Assembly: GCA_964019425.1 (NCBI GenBank)
Contig: OZ025828.1
Span: 620,001 to 684,000, forward strand
Source: Flectonema sp. DT1601
Taxonomy: Eukaryota > Euglenozoa > Diplonemea > Diplonemida > Diplonemidae
Direction: 5' to 3'
Length of the DNA stretch: 64,000 bases
In this document: positions 34,320-45,482 of the stretch, piece after piece
Numbering within the stretch: the first letter of the stretch is position 1
How the letters are laid out: each line of letters starts with the position of its first letter
The notes under the pieces: generated by a model
What the model saw: only the letters and a program-made list of their open reading frames with translations
Databases searched by the model: none
What the model was told of the DNA's origin: nothing
Program-made: the position numbers and the translations under genes

Positions 34320-36005
34320 ATGAAAGCTCTCCTCCCAACAATACTACTGCTGTATGTCGGAACAGCTGCAGGTTTGATTATCGTAGACGCGGGTGGGATA
34401 GAAAGTTCAATGCCGTTGGTTGAAAAAGCAGCAGTCTTAACATGTGTTGGATTAATGAATCGAAAAGGACCAACCGCATTCGGAATCTATGATGATTCAG
34501 ATAAGAGATGGTTAGGAATTACGGAACACTTAGAACCAAACCCAACAGTTGATTCAAAAAGTTTTTTGTTAAACTGTTTTAAAACTGAAGCTAAAGGATA
34601 CATTCTGTACAACATGACATCTCAAAGGGCTCTGTTTCCAACACTCACAACAGTTGCTGCTGTCGAGGATTCTGTTCCTGTTGATGATTTACTTTTGAGA
34701 CAATTATTTCCTGATAACAGACCTCCACTCATCTTTAACGCAATTACATCTTGGAATGGAAAATCTGTTTCTGAAGTTACAAAAGAACTCCACACAAAAT
34801 ACGTTCAAAACACTACTTCTCTTGCCTTCACTAATCCAGGTTATGATAATCATAAGAATCCTAGAAATCCTCCTCTGACGGGGTATCCTGATGTTGGGTT
34901 GACTGATTTTATTGTAAAAGAGAAACTATTTACGATCTACATGGTTGATGCTTGTATTCCATTAACAAAGGATTACTCAATAATGTCAGATATAGTAACA
35001 AACAATCCTTGGAGTAGACCAATAACTGTTTACGGATACAACAACGCTTGGCCTCTATTAGGAGGTGATTTATTCGAAGCTGAGACAGACTGTGTTCGTG
35101 AACATAATTTGGGTCAGGTTGCTAGTGATGGGTTGAGTAGTTTATCTTTTTATTCAAGCAAACCATCAATCACTGCAGCCAATCCGTTAAAACAAAATCC
35201 AATTAAAAAACTTGAATTTAACTCTTCAAAGACATACATCGGGTACACTGTCGGTGATGGTGATAATCTGAGTTTTGTTAAGGGATCAAGACTTGATTGG
35301 TTTCAAGAAAGAGTAAAAAAATGTACATCAGGAGAAGGTTGTTTTCCTTTAATGTGGACATTGTCATCTCACACTCTAAACATAGCACCAGATTGGGCAC
35401 ATGTGTACTACAACATGTCTTATCAAACAGGTTTTGATTATTTTGTACTCCCTCCTAGTGGTCATCTCTATTCCTATCCTGGAATGATGCCTCCAGGTAT
35501 GCAGATCGATTATGTTAGACAAACTGAAAGAGACTGTTCCATTATGAACACATCAGTTTCTGTAACATGGGAGTGGTTTTACGATTGGGAAGAATCAATA
35601 AACAAATACATGCCACGTTACTCAAATAATAGCATTGTCAAAGGACTAGTTCCTGTAAGCGTACCGTACAATATGCCGATGCTTGCCTTTAAAGAAAACG
35701 AGTATTTTAGAATTCTGGGAGATAATAAAAATGTTGTTCTATTTCGTCAAAGGGAATGGCGTGGTAGTGGTCCAACAAAGGTACCGGGATCGAAAAAGAA
35801 TTATCTGACTCCGCAACAAATGGCGAATGAGTTAAATAACTATCCCTTAGGGACGGTGTCGGCTATTTACTTGACTTCTGATGGGGGTGCAAACCTCGAT
35901 AGCTTTTACAATCTGACGAAGCTTTTGGATGAACACGTCCAGATTGTTGACCATGAAAACCTTGTTGCAATGGCACTCGCTAGTTCTAAACATCTTAGTA
36001 ACTGA
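34320..36005 (+). CDS. Secreted GxGYxYP-family protein (putative glycoside hydrolase)
   Basis: 561 residues, single exon. The ATG at 34320 opens a clear signal peptide (KALLPTILLLYVGTAAG), which decides the start; upstream in-frame codons are poly-Lys. The central part has GYTVGDGDNLSF and PPSGHLYSYPG, matching the signature of the GxGYxYP family (PF14323 and its N-terminal domain), a putative glycoside hydrolase group known mainly in bacteria. Several N-glycosylation sequons (NMTS, NTTS, NMSY, NTSV, NLT) suit the secretory route. It should be secreted or lysosomal and may digest polysaccharide from prey. Activity is not proven for the family. Bacterial origin by transfer is possible; composition here matches neighbouring genes. 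Confidence 0.78.
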   Translation: MKALLPTILLLYVGTAAGLIIVDAGGIESSMPLVEKAAVLTCVGLMNRKGPTAFGIYDDSDKRWLGITEHLEPNPTVDSKSFLLNCFKTEAKGYILYNMTSQRALFPTLTTVAAVEDSVPVDDLLLRQLFPDNRPPLIFNAITSWNGKSVSEVTKELHTKYVQNTTSLAFTNPGYDNHKNPRNPPLTGYPDVGLTDFIVKEKLFTIYMVDACIPLTKDYSIMSDIVTNNPWSRPITVYGYNNAWPLLGGDLFEAETDCVREHNLGQVASDGLSSLSFYSSKPSITAANPLKQNPIKKLEFNSSKTYIGYTVGDGDNLSFVKGSRLDWFQERVKKCTSGEGCFPLMWTLSSHTLNIAPDWAHVYYNMSYQTGFDYFVLPPSGHLYSYPGMMPPGMQIDYVRQTERDCSIMNTSVSVTWEWFYDWEESINKYMPRYSNNSIVKGLVPVSVPYNMPMLAFKENEYFRILGDNKNVVLFRQREWRGSGPTKVPGSKKNYLTPQQMANELNNYPLGTVSAIYLTSDGGANLDSFYNLTKLLDEHVQIVDHENLVAMALASSKHLSN

Positions 36006-36816
36006 GTACCGTAGTCAAGACAAGGAGCTTTATCAATTTTGTTTGTCGCTATAAAACACTATACTGTGTCTGAGGCATAGCAACAGTGAGTTCCTTCACT
36101 GCCATCTGTGCCCGCAAACAGTCTATTCCTGCCCTCTCACTCTGATGGTATTGTGTTAGTGTTATCGTCACGACTTTATATTATTAGAGGCTCTCTGATC
36201 ACTTTATGTTCAGCTTTCGTTAGTTGGATAGTTTTGATTTATTAGAAGTTGTGTTTTCCGTTTCATTTTAACAACCGTAATATTCTATTTGTCATTTTGA
36301 TGGGTTTTTGTGTGTGCCTTTTGTTCAGTTGATTTCGTACACAAACTAAATTAATGATCAGGGGGGGGGGAAATCTGTTTTACTCTTATACTATATTGTG
36401 TAAGAGATTTATGTGTGTTTTTTTATCCTTAGTGATGACTCTGATGACTATGTTTTCTATTTCCAATTCTACCCGTCTTTTTGTGAACTAAGTTCTACTA
36501 ATTGGCCATCCTTGGTAGGTTGGTTTCGATTTGTTTCCTATCTACACAGTAGTAGTCTTGCGACTGCCATTTTTTCTTTAAAACTCTTTGGTGTATGTCA
36601 TACTGAGTGGTCTTTGTGTTTTCTTGTCTAAAAAGCATTATCCGAGTAATTTCTTTTTTTCACTCGGGTGTGTCGCGTACGAATTGACAACAAAACGAAA
36701 ATAATCATAAACACATAACATTCACATGTTTTTTTACAGGTTAAAAAAAAAATCACACCTGATTGTGTTCTTTCACTGGATGCCTTTGTCAATTATATTT
36801 TATTCCTAAACAGAAA
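36006..36816. other. Intergenic
   Basis: AT-rich spacer with a G10 run at 36361-36370, unusual in this sequence. No coding domain; a 72-codon frame at 36413-36631 is unremarkable. The spacer ends in TAAACAG at 36813. Confidence 0.6.
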
Positions 36817-37689
36817 ATGCAAACGACAATATCATTCCCTGATGCAGGACTACCCGACGTAACGATATCCATAGTAAGTACCTCACTGGTGATCGATGCT
36901 ATAGAAGCTGCAGCTGATGAATGGCAGTTGGACTCTGATTATATTGATATTTATTATGAAGGTGAGGTACTAACTCGAAACACTACGTTAGTGTCAGTGG
37001 GACTGGATGCAAACTCGCAGTTAATTGCTTCACTTGTTGAGGTTTTTAGCAAGTCATGGCTAACTTCTAAGAGAGAAAAGTTACTGCACCTTTACAACAA
37101 AAGGGGTGATAACTCGATTTCACTGGATGCGTTGTCACTTTCAGAGGGTGGAAAGCTTTTGATGTCTGAAGACTTGTGGTTACCACCAAACATCGCGTGT
37201 CTTACACTAAGAAACTTTAGTCCTGTTATTAAAAGTATCGTTTGTCTTATTAATGAACCGTTTCTTACGTCATTGGATCTTTCTGATCTTTGCAGCGTTA
37301 CTTTTATTGATGATCTATTTTGCAATTGTCTATCCCTCACATCATTGAATTTAAATGGACTTCGCAATGTTACTACAATCGGTTGTTACTTTTTATTTGG
37401 TTGTGAACAGCTCATAGAACTGGATTTGTCTGCTTTTCGGGGACTTGAAGCCATCGGACAAGCTTTCTTACTTGGTTGTGATTCACTCACAGTTTGCGAC
37501 TTGTCTCCTCTCAGTAACGTCACTTCCATTGGAAATGACTTTTTATACGGCTGTCGTTCGATTGAAAATATCAACCTCAAATACCTCAGTAGCGTTACTG
37601 ATGTTGGTAGTTCTTTTGTATGCTTTTGCAACGTCTCCCTCGTAGAAAGAACAAATTTTCTTGAAAGACATAAGAAAAAAGCGACCTAA
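36817..37689 (+). CDS. Ubiquitin-like domain plus BspA-type leucine-rich repeats
   Basis: 290 residues. The ATG at 36817 is only three bases after TAAACAG. Residues 1-75 form a ubiquitin-like fold (TISIVSTSLVIDAIEAAADE, YEGEVLTRNTTLVSVGLD). The rest consists of LRR_5 repeats of about 23-24 residues with the pattern LTSLxLxxLxNVTxIGxxFLxGC, at least five copies. Such repeats are widespread in protists and form a protein-binding surface. The ubiquitin-like head suggests a link to the proteasome or ubiquitin machinery; this is inference. A gene with the same plan but ankyrin repeats opens at 63126. Confidence 0.82.
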   Translation: MQTTISFPDAGLPDVTISIVSTSLVIDAIEAAADEWQLDSDYIDIYYEGEVLTRNTTLVSVGLDANSQLIASLVEVFSKSWLTSKREKLLHLYNKRGDNSISLDALSLSEGGKLLMSEDLWLPPNIACLTLRNFSPVIKSIVCLINEPFLTSLDLSDLCSVTFIDDLFCNCLSLTSLNLNGLRNVTTIGCYFLFGCEQLIELDLSAFRGLEAIGQAFLLGCDSLTVCDLSPLSNVTSIGNDFLYGCRSIENINLKYLSSVTDVGSSFVCFCNVSLVERTNFLERHKKKAT

Positions 37690-38186
37690 TGAACTGGAAG
37701 CTATTACCTATTGCCTACATTTGACTGGAAAAACAAAATCCCATGAAGATGACGTTATTTATATTAAATCTGACACGGGAGTCAGAATCCAGAGAAAAAA
37801 CGTATCTTGTTGAATGTAAAGAAACCTAACTAACTAAACTTTTGGAAATGCTGTATATAATTTGAATGCCTAATCAGTTCATGGAGATGGTTATTGCTGT
37901 TGGTCTTCTTGATGGTGTTGATAATTATCGATATCATTAATTATCTACTCGTAGCGTCGATTTATGTAAACTTACTCCCTCACAGTTTATAAATCATCTC
38001 CTTTATTCATTACATTAGTAAGTTCTTATGACAGCTGCTTCAAATATGTATTGATTATTATTATTAAGTTGTTTTAGTACATTTTCGATTCCATTCAACT
38101 TTCTAGATGAGAAGTGTTTCAGGTATGGTAAGATTACTGTATTTCAAAACTTGTCTCTCCAGTAAAACAGATTTCAATCACAGAAC
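37690..38186. other. Intergenic
   Basis: AT-rich spacer with several acceptor-like sites just before the next gene (CTTTCTAG, TGTTTCAG, CTCTCCAG ending at 38162). GTATGG follows the TTTCAG, so a short 5' leader exon and intron are possible. No coding signal. Confidence 0.55.
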
Positions 38187-40477
38187 ATGTCTGTGACGTA
38201 TTATCAAAGGCCAGATAGCGCAGTTCGGAGAGCAAATCAATGCAGAGCTGGTTTAGCTGCCTCACTTGCAGAGATGCGAGAAGAGTTAGGGTTGTTGGAA
38301 AGGCAATCCTTAAAGGCCCAACAGAGAGCTTCATCAGCAGCAGTAACGAGAACTAAACAAATAAACATCTCAGATTCTATACTGTCGACGTCTGGTAGTA
38401 ATCTTCAGAAGAATAAATTACCTCCAATGTTAGTGGATGAGGTCAATAAAATACCAACACAGACTGATACACTTACTGAAAAAGACGACGTTGACAACAA
38501 AAAGGAAGCTTCTACCCCACCTCCAACCAGTGCAGTGGTTGTGCAAGAAGAAGAGGAAGAAATGTTTTCGTTTCTTCCGAGAAAAGCATCCGAAGTTATA
38601 GCAAGGAGGAGGAGTAGCAGAGCAGAGCGATTAGCTGTACGACGTGAGTCCAAGACGCATGAAAATAAATTATTAGCAGCTTCTATATTATCACCAATTA
38701 AAGAAGGTCTCGACATAGTCGCCACTGTTATCGACTCCGTCAACCAAGCAGAGCGTTCGCTTCGTTCTTGCTCTCTGGCAACACAGGGAGCTCTTGCTCC
38801 ACTGCTGCAGCGATTTGAATGGATAAAACCTTCAGCAGGGATGACCTTGCCACGCATTATAAGCAGCTCAAATCTTAAAATATCCCGCGAAATGGGTTGG
38901 GATCTTCTTTCATGTACCCTACTACACCAACTTGGTCAAGGTATGTACCCTTGTAATGTTTGTTAGAGATGTGTTGTGATGTTTATTATAATCAACACAA
39001 ATCAGAAACACCAACAACATCAATTGACGGCATCAAAAGAACAATCGCTAGTGTTATCGGAGGAACTCCTTCAACAGATAAGGGAGGAGAAGCGAGAAGA
39101 CAGAAACTCTTATCCGGGTTAGCTGTGTTTGATAAGTTGATGAAAAGAGTCAACCTTGCTGGAGAGCAACAGCACAATCAAGGGAAGGCTAGCGGAGTAC
39201 TGAGTGAAAGCTTTGATTTAACAGGTGTTTTAGTAAATCTCAGTAATATATTAGACAGTAGGTCAATTACTACCATGAAATCAGAGTTGAGCACTTCAGC
39301 CGGACAGGTTAAAAATGGAATGCGAACAATGACAAAACTCCATCAGAAAAAACAAAGACACTCCGACAGAGGTGAGTATGAAAAAGTCGAGCAATGCATT
39401 CGAGAAATGAGTTTTTCAGGTCAACGGGTTTTGGGAATCGTCGGGAAACGAATTTCTGATGTAATCTTGATTGCTGAGACGGAACTAAAAATGTCAAAAC
39501 CAGCACTTGAGAATTGGGCATTCGATGATGCTCCACAATCAGATGAATACCTTCGATACCATGAATCTGTTGTGTCTATTTGTAAGAATGATAAATTATC
39601 ACTTGGAAACTTTATGGCATCCCAAGAAGACTTGATTTGCTCCAGCAGGTTAGACTTGTCAGTTTCAACTAAAACACTTCAACGTTCAATTGAAAAAAAT
39701 AATTCCGATATTGAAATAGTCATATCTCAAATAGAACCACTTCTAGACAAAGCTACGACTCTTTTAAATGAACGTCAAAAGATTTCTGAGCAATACATCG
39801 CTGTGACTGAGAAGAATAAACTTGATGAGTCTGTTCTACAAAAGACACTTGACACTTGTAAAAAACATTTACAAAATATTCAACACATAGAAAACAACAG
39901 CACAGTTTGTGTTAAATTGGGAAGGACATGTAAAAATGTTATCCAAAGAGGAAAAGATGACGCCTTTAAAAAACTGCATTCTGCTATGGAGTCTGTGCGT
40001 GAGGCTGGTTTAGAAGATCGAACAACCTCAATGAAAGCTTTGGGACTGTTGGCAGAATCTTATGGTGAGTTAGTAGCAAGGAAGATTAATCAACATCAGG
40101 GGGTTTCTGCAGAGTTAGCAACGTTGAAATTCTGTGGATCTGCATCGCCGTTAACGCTGAGCCAACCGAAGGAGATTTCAAAGATCGACTCGTTGACTTC
40201 TTTACGCGATCGTCTTCTCTCACAATCGAATGAATACAGTCGCCAATTTCATGAAATTAATAGTCAACATAATTATATTCAAGTTTCCCTTTGTAATGAA
40301 CACAATCAACAAGTCGATAACCCAATTGCGATATTCAATAGAACAAAAGCAAAACTTCAAGGAGAGTATTTATCTAATCAACAAAAGATTCTTCAGCAAG
40401 TTAAACCCGCAGCAGAAACACAATCTGATGTATTTCTGAATCGAAAGGACGCCATAGAAACTCATAGCGCAGCCTGA
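38187..40477 (+). CDS. Coiled-coil protein, unknown
   Basis: Two exons, 38187-38940 and 39006-40477, 741 residues. The 65-bp intron (GTATGT to AATCAG) splits a Glu codon, and the second exon continues in frame as TPTTSIDGIKR. Residues 20-60 and most of the second exon are helical with heptad character (SLAEMREELGLLERQS; NSDIEIVISQIEPLLDKATTLLNERQK). The region 75-160 is acidic and disordered (EEEEEMF, then a basic RRRSSRAERLAVRR). No catalytic domain or known family is recognised. The length and regular helices suggest a structural cytoskeletal protein. Confidence 0.75.
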
Positions 40478-40726
40478 TCTATCATTTTATTCTGTTTTTT
40501 TTTTTTTTTTTGTAGTTTGTACAACCACCAAGTCTTACACAGTAGTCGAAGACTCAAATCGTTTTCACGATTGGAGCTGCTCCTATTCATTTACAAAGTG
40601 CCATGTGCCATGTTGCCTTTTGTTTTTCCAAGGCCTGGATTTGATTTTACAGAATATTTTATTTATAAAAATTAATTTATTTATCTGAAACAGAACTGGG
40701 AATTGTTGGGAAAGAACAGACCCGTT

Positions 40727-41993
40727 ATGTCAGACAGAGATCGGGATAGAAGAAGACGAGACAGGAGAAGAGAAGAACGTGATAGGGATGGCAGGAGGAG
40801 AAGAAGGAGAAGTAGTAGTGAAGAAGGAAATGATGAGCCAGTAAGAGGGTTCAGACCACAACCATGGATGACTGGTAAGAGACCTGGTGAGAATCAAAGT
40901 GTTACTGCTGCTCCAGTAGAAGACGCAATCACAAAACCACTCATCCAAATATGTAAACTCCGTTGGGATGATAAAGAGGCTATGGAACTACGTGTTGGAG
41001 GACTAGTACCTCATCACACATCAATGCATGTTGGTCAACGCTTTTCAAGCTTCGCATCCGCAGCAGCCATCGACATCACAGGCAGCAAGGAAGATGAAAC
41101 CCTTGAACAACTAAACCATCTCGCTAATTTATATACAATCGGTGTTCCTGTACAGTTAGTATTTCCCCATTTAGATTCTCTCTGTCAAGAATATCAAGTG
41201 GCTCTAATTGATCCACCTGCTGAAGATGAGAACCCACCAGCGGGAAGTGCAGATGCTATTAGTTTAGAAATGCATGGTACCCAACAGAAGGGTCATCATG
41301 GACAACATAATCATCAACAAAGACAAAGAGATCGAGAACGTGATAGGGAATTAGATCATGTTATTGAAAACCAGTGGCCAGAAGTTCCACTACGAGTTAC
41401 AGCTTCTCAATCAGCTCACAACCCAGCTTCAGCATGTCTCTTGGTGGCAATGCTGCCTGCAGAACATAACAATGAAGCCTCGCTTAGGAAACATTTTAGT
41501 CAGTTTGGAACTCTTGAACAAATATTCCCGCGAGTTAACTTTCGGCCTGCGACCCGATTTGCTAAAAACGGTGCTGCAATCATTGAAATGTGTAACAAGT
41601 TCGCTGCAACACAAGCACAAAACAGCACCGAGTCAGTCTGCGGAAACAGGTTTATAAAAGTGTTCTACGCCCCTGAGGAGGCTCGTCGAAAAGTTGAGCA
41701 AATGAAACTCACAAAGCTGCTCGATGCAAGGAAGGCACAGATATGTAAAGTGCAAGCACAAAAAAAGAAGCTCGACGATGCGATTGCGCAACAAGAGAAT
41801 GCGAAAAAACGGATCACGGAACTCATGGGAGATGAAGCAAAAATAAAAAATGAAATTACGAATTCCATAGCGTCGGGAGATTTGGATTCGAAAAAACTGT
41901 TTGAAGAACAATTGCAATCAATATATGTTAATCTTAAGATTGCACTGAAAGAACAAATGGAGAGTATGGCACTTCGCAAACAACTTGCTCTTG

Positions 41994-42024
<31 letters not shown>

Positions 42025-42685
42025 ACAACAACATCAGCAGCTACCTCCATGGAAACAAAGTCGTGTTTTTGGAAGACATGCCTACGATGCACGTACTACA
42101 TTTTTTAAACTTCCGAAACTTATACCACTCTGGATCCAACAACCATTTAAATTAAAGCACGCTATGCAGACTGCAGGAGAGATTGAGGATTGTGTTGTTG
42201 GTGGAAATCCTCCTCAAGGATTTGTCCAGTTCAGAATCCGTCGCGAAGCAGAAGAAGCCTTTAGAATCCTAGAAAAGCGGATGCATGCACCGCAATGGCT
42301 GGAAAAGGCACAAGCTGAAGCAGAATGGCCGACTGAGGATGAAATAATACAAGCGATTCCACCACAAACTGAAGTAAAACAAGAGAATCAATCAGACATA
42401 CCAAAGGATGATGATGAAGCATTAGTCGAGGCAGAGTTAGGAATGTTAGAAGAAGTCATCCCCAGAGCGGATGCTCCACAAGAAGATGTTTTAATGAGCG
42501 AAGAACAAACTGATTCACATATGGAACCTTCAGCACCACAACTAACGGAGGAATCTTTTAATGATGTGAAAATGGATTGTGTTGATAATTCAACAAACGT
42601 CGATGCGCCTTCCGAATCCCCGCCGCCTGCAATAGAAAGCTCACCCGAAGCTGCACACATTGACCCAGACACAGACATGTCCTAG
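40727..42685 (+). CDS. RBM26/RBM27-like RNA-binding protein
   Basis: 652 residues, single exon. The ATG at 40727 is the first in frame; codons before it lack ATG. The N-terminus is an Arg/Asp-rich low-complexity stretch like SR-type nuclear proteins. Residues about 235-315 form an RRM (ASACLLVAMLPAEHNNEASL, FSQFGTLEQIF, NRFIKVFYAPEEARR). A long charged coiled coil follows, interrupted by a polyglutamine run coded by CAA/CAG (about 41995-42040), then a half-RRM-like section (PQGFVQFRIRREAEEAF). This order (RRM, helix, second RRM-like part) resembles RBM26/27 and the SWT-type exosome adaptors that target nuclear RNA for decay. The CCCH finger of animal RBM26/27 is not visible. The C-terminus is acidic. 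Confidence 0.78.
41995..42042 (+). repeat. CAA/CAG polyglutamine tract
   Basis: Mixed CAA and CAG codons encode about 15 Gln with one His interruption inside the RBM26/27-like gene. Confidence 0.9.
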
Positions 42686-43412
42686 TGAGCTGTTTATTAA
42701 GATAGGTTTGTGATAGGTTAGTTGGTTATTATTATTAACAAATGTTAAATGTAAAATTAAATAAAAAAAACAGCCGTCGCATCAGATACAAAGGTTTCTC
42801 AGCGAATTGTGTAATAACGTGTAGCAGGTATGTTTTTTTGTGTGTAAAAGTCTTTTTTTTAAAGAAACTTTTGTGTTGAGAAATTGAGACTAACTTAATA
42901 AAAACAGCTGACAAACATGAAAGGTTACAAAGGACGGTAAAGATTGTGAGCTGCAGCTGGGAAATCTACTCTTTTAAAGAACCATTGCATTTATAGTACA
43001 AGGCTCTTATTGCTGTTAGGCAATGACTGGCCACGGGGAGGGGGACTGATAGCCAACAAACGCAGGAGGGAAAAAAAAAAAAAAAAAAAGTGCAACCCCT
43101 CCCCCTTCATGAAGAATTAGGCAAAAACAAAGCAAAAAAAAAAAAAAAAAAAAAAAAAAAGTGTGTCAAAATTCTTTTTGAAAGTCAACAAGGTCTAACC
43201 AGTACTCCATTATGTTAAGCCACTGAGCCAGTTAGGAAAGTGTGCATTTTAGGTTCTGTCTGGAACAGGTGATGACAACTTTATAAGTAAGTACAGGTTA
43301 TCACTACGATACATGTCTCGAAGGGGAAATTACCAGGTCCAGTTGAAAACAACCAGCAATGGTCTTCAAATACATTATTATAACAGGAACCTAACAAGTA
43401 CTTTAAATTAAC
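42686..43412. other. Intergenic
   Basis: Includes two long A runs at about 43072-43089 and 43135-43160. A TAACAG acceptor-like site ends at 43386, 26 bases before the next start. No coding signal. Confidence 0.6.
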
Positions 43413-45482
43413 ATGTCAGGTTCCTTAGAATTCCAGCAGCTACAACTTGCGGAAGAGCTAGCCAGTATTCGACAGAATCGCGAAAGTCTTCAACAACAAG
43501 AAGTAAACACGATGGATGCCGAGAAATCATCAAGGAAACAACCAGTAACCAGATCAAGAGTACGGGGAAGTGGATTGAGAAGCGTATCAGCAGCATATGA
43601 TGGAGGGAGGCCTATATTAGATAAACCAGTCATTGATGAAATAACGATGTTAAAATCAAAGAGTATCGTGTCAAAACTTCAGTTCGAAGGTACCGACACC
43701 GACATAGTAGAAGGCTTACGACTAACGGTGAAAAACGATGTCAACATCATCCGCGAGGAAGCTAACGGAGCAGTTGATAGGACAAAGGAACTCTACTGCG
43801 GTGAGCGTGGGAAAGTATCAAAAATATACAACATGTTAGATTCATGTGGTGTTGATATATCGTTTCCTGATGGGGAAACTCGATTCTTCACATTGAAGTG
43901 TTTAGAGCCACCAGTTCAAAAAAAAGCCGCGCCACTTCCACGTGTTGCAGCTATTCCTCAAAAAGAGGTAGCTGAAAAAACCCAGCAAGTTCCTCAGCAA
44001 AAACCAAAAACCACTCAGCCGATTTCAAAAACAGCACCACAGCAGCAGTCGACGCCTAAGCCTTCCTCATCTAAGGTAACTGTTGGGGATTTGATCTCAA
44101 TCACTCTGGGAGGGAAGGTAGTTCAAAATTGTATTGTTCGATTTGTTGGGAGTACGGACTTCGCACCTGGGTCATGGGTCGGACTCGAACTTCCGGTACC
44201 TGAGGGTAAGAATAACGGAACAGTTTCTGGAGTACAATATTACCAATGCGCAGACGGTTATGGATTATTTCGCAGAGAAGCGGAATTACAGGGAAATGGA
44301 AAAGAGAAAAGTGAATCAACATCTGCACCAAAGAAACCACCTGCAAAGAGAGCAGTGAAGTCATCAATAAGAACTGTTACCCCGGCACTACAATGTTTAA
44401 CTAAGACTGTTCGTCTTTGGGAGAATGGTCAGTACGGCTCATCAGTTGACACAGTGCCATTCAAGTGTATGGTAATTAGACCTGTTCATAAAACTTTAAA
44501 AAGTGTTTTGAATACAGCAACAAGAGAACTCGGATGGCACATTCTAAAAAGAAGTGTTGACGTACTCTACTTAGAAGACGGTACTGAAGTAACAGAAATT
44601 AATCAAATTGTTGATGGGGCTAATATTGTGGCATCTTGGGGAGATGCCTTTGTGGTACCTGATTCGCCATTGCCAAGACAGAAAAGCAGTAAAACAACAA
44701 CAACAACAGCAACAGCAAGCAGCCACGAAGATCCTATGGCAAGTGTGAGTTCAACGCCCGCCAAATATGGCGCGCCAGTTGCGAATAATTCAGTAACTCC
44801 ACAAAAGACAGTTACAGCTGTTAGAAAGACACCAACTCAAGTCACACACAAAACTGTAAAAGTATTCGAAAACGGATGCTACGGCAGCAGTTGGTCTGAA
44901 ACGGTATCATCCTACACGGTGACTATAAGACCCAATTTCAAAACAATCGCATCTGTCAAAACGATGATTGCCAGAGAACTATCTTGGAATAAACAAGGTC
45001 GTAAAGTAGAAATCTTATTCGATACTCTTGGAGAAGAGATAACCGATCCTTCAGTAATTTCAAACGGTGACACAATTATTGCCAGTGCTGGTGACAATTA
45101 TATTAAACCACATAAAGAAGTTGGTGATCGACTTCCACCACCAGCATCTAAAGCTGATTCTATTCAGCCAAACTCTACTCAACAAGTTCAAAGTAAGGAA
45201 CGAGTGAAAAGCGCATCTCCACTTCAAACCAAATCGATTACCACAATAGAAGAACCTCCTCAGCCTTCTGATAGCTCCTCTCCTGCTCGTAGATTCCTTC
45301 ACGATCTTCAACAAGAAATGGCAGAAGAAGAAGAAGCCTATGTAAGGAATATTGGAAGCAATGAACTCCCTGTGGAGTCTGATACAAGTAGTGACGAAGA
45401 AGAAGACGTTGGAGGAAAACCAAAAAGCAACATGGATAGGATAGCTAGATTGATGGCAGAAATCGCAGAGCTAGAAGCCTAA
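43413..45482 (+). CDS. CAP-Gly plus tandem doublecortin (DCX) microtubule-binding protein
   Basis: 689 residues, single exon. Residues about 222-293 are a CAP-Gly domain (TVGDLISITLGG, RFVGSTDFAPGSWVGLELP, GKNNGTVSGVQYYQC), with the usual GKNDG reading GKNNG. Two DCX domains follow at about 331-411 and 480-562 (KTVRLWENGQYGSS and KTVKVFENGCYGSS open them; each ends with an ASWGDAF- or ASAGDNY-type strand). An upstream block (ELYCGERGKVSKIYNMLD, DGETRFF) may be another small SH3-like domain. Linkers are Pro/Gln/Thr-rich and the C-terminus is an acidic helix. Both domain types bind tubulin, so it should decorate microtubules, probably of the flagellum or subpellicular array. This pairing is not one I know from well-studied proteins. 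Confidence 0.87.
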   Translation: MSGSLEFQQLQLAEELASIRQNRESLQQQEVNTMDAEKSSRKQPVTRSRVRGSGLRSVSAAYDGGRPILDKPVIDEITMLKSKSIVSKLQFEGTDTDIVEGLRLTVKNDVNIIREEANGAVDRTKELYCGERGKVSKIYNMLDSCGVDISFPDGETRFFTLKCLEPPVQKKAAPLPRVAAIPQKEVAEKTQQVPQQKPKTTQPISKTAPQQQSTPKPSSSKVTVGDLISITLGGKVVQNCIVRFVGSTDFAPGSWVGLELPVPEGKNNGTVSGVQYYQCADGYGLFRREAELQGNGKEKSESTSAPKKPPAKRAVKSSIRTVTPALQCLTKTVRLWENGQYGSSVDTVPFKCMVIRPVHKTLKSVLNTATRELGWHILKRSVDVLYLEDGTEVTEINQIVDGANIVASWGDAFVVPDSPLPRQKSSKTTTTTATASSHEDPMASVSSTPAKYGAPVANNSVTPQKTVTAVRKTPTQVTHKTVKVFENGCYGSSWSETVSSYTVTIRPNFKTIASVKTMIARELSWNKQGRKVEILFDTLGEEITDPSVISNGDTIIASAGDNYIKPHKEVGDRLPPPASKADSIQPNSTQQVQSKERVKSASPLQTKSITTIEEPPQPSDSSSPARRFLHDLQQEMAEEEEAYVRNIGSNELPVESDTSSDEEEDVGGKPKSNMDRIARLMAEIAELEA

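Noticed and set aside
36816-37689. Antisense frames under the LRR, RBM and cyclase genes
   Set aside because: They mirror the coding strand's codon pattern and have no domains of their own.
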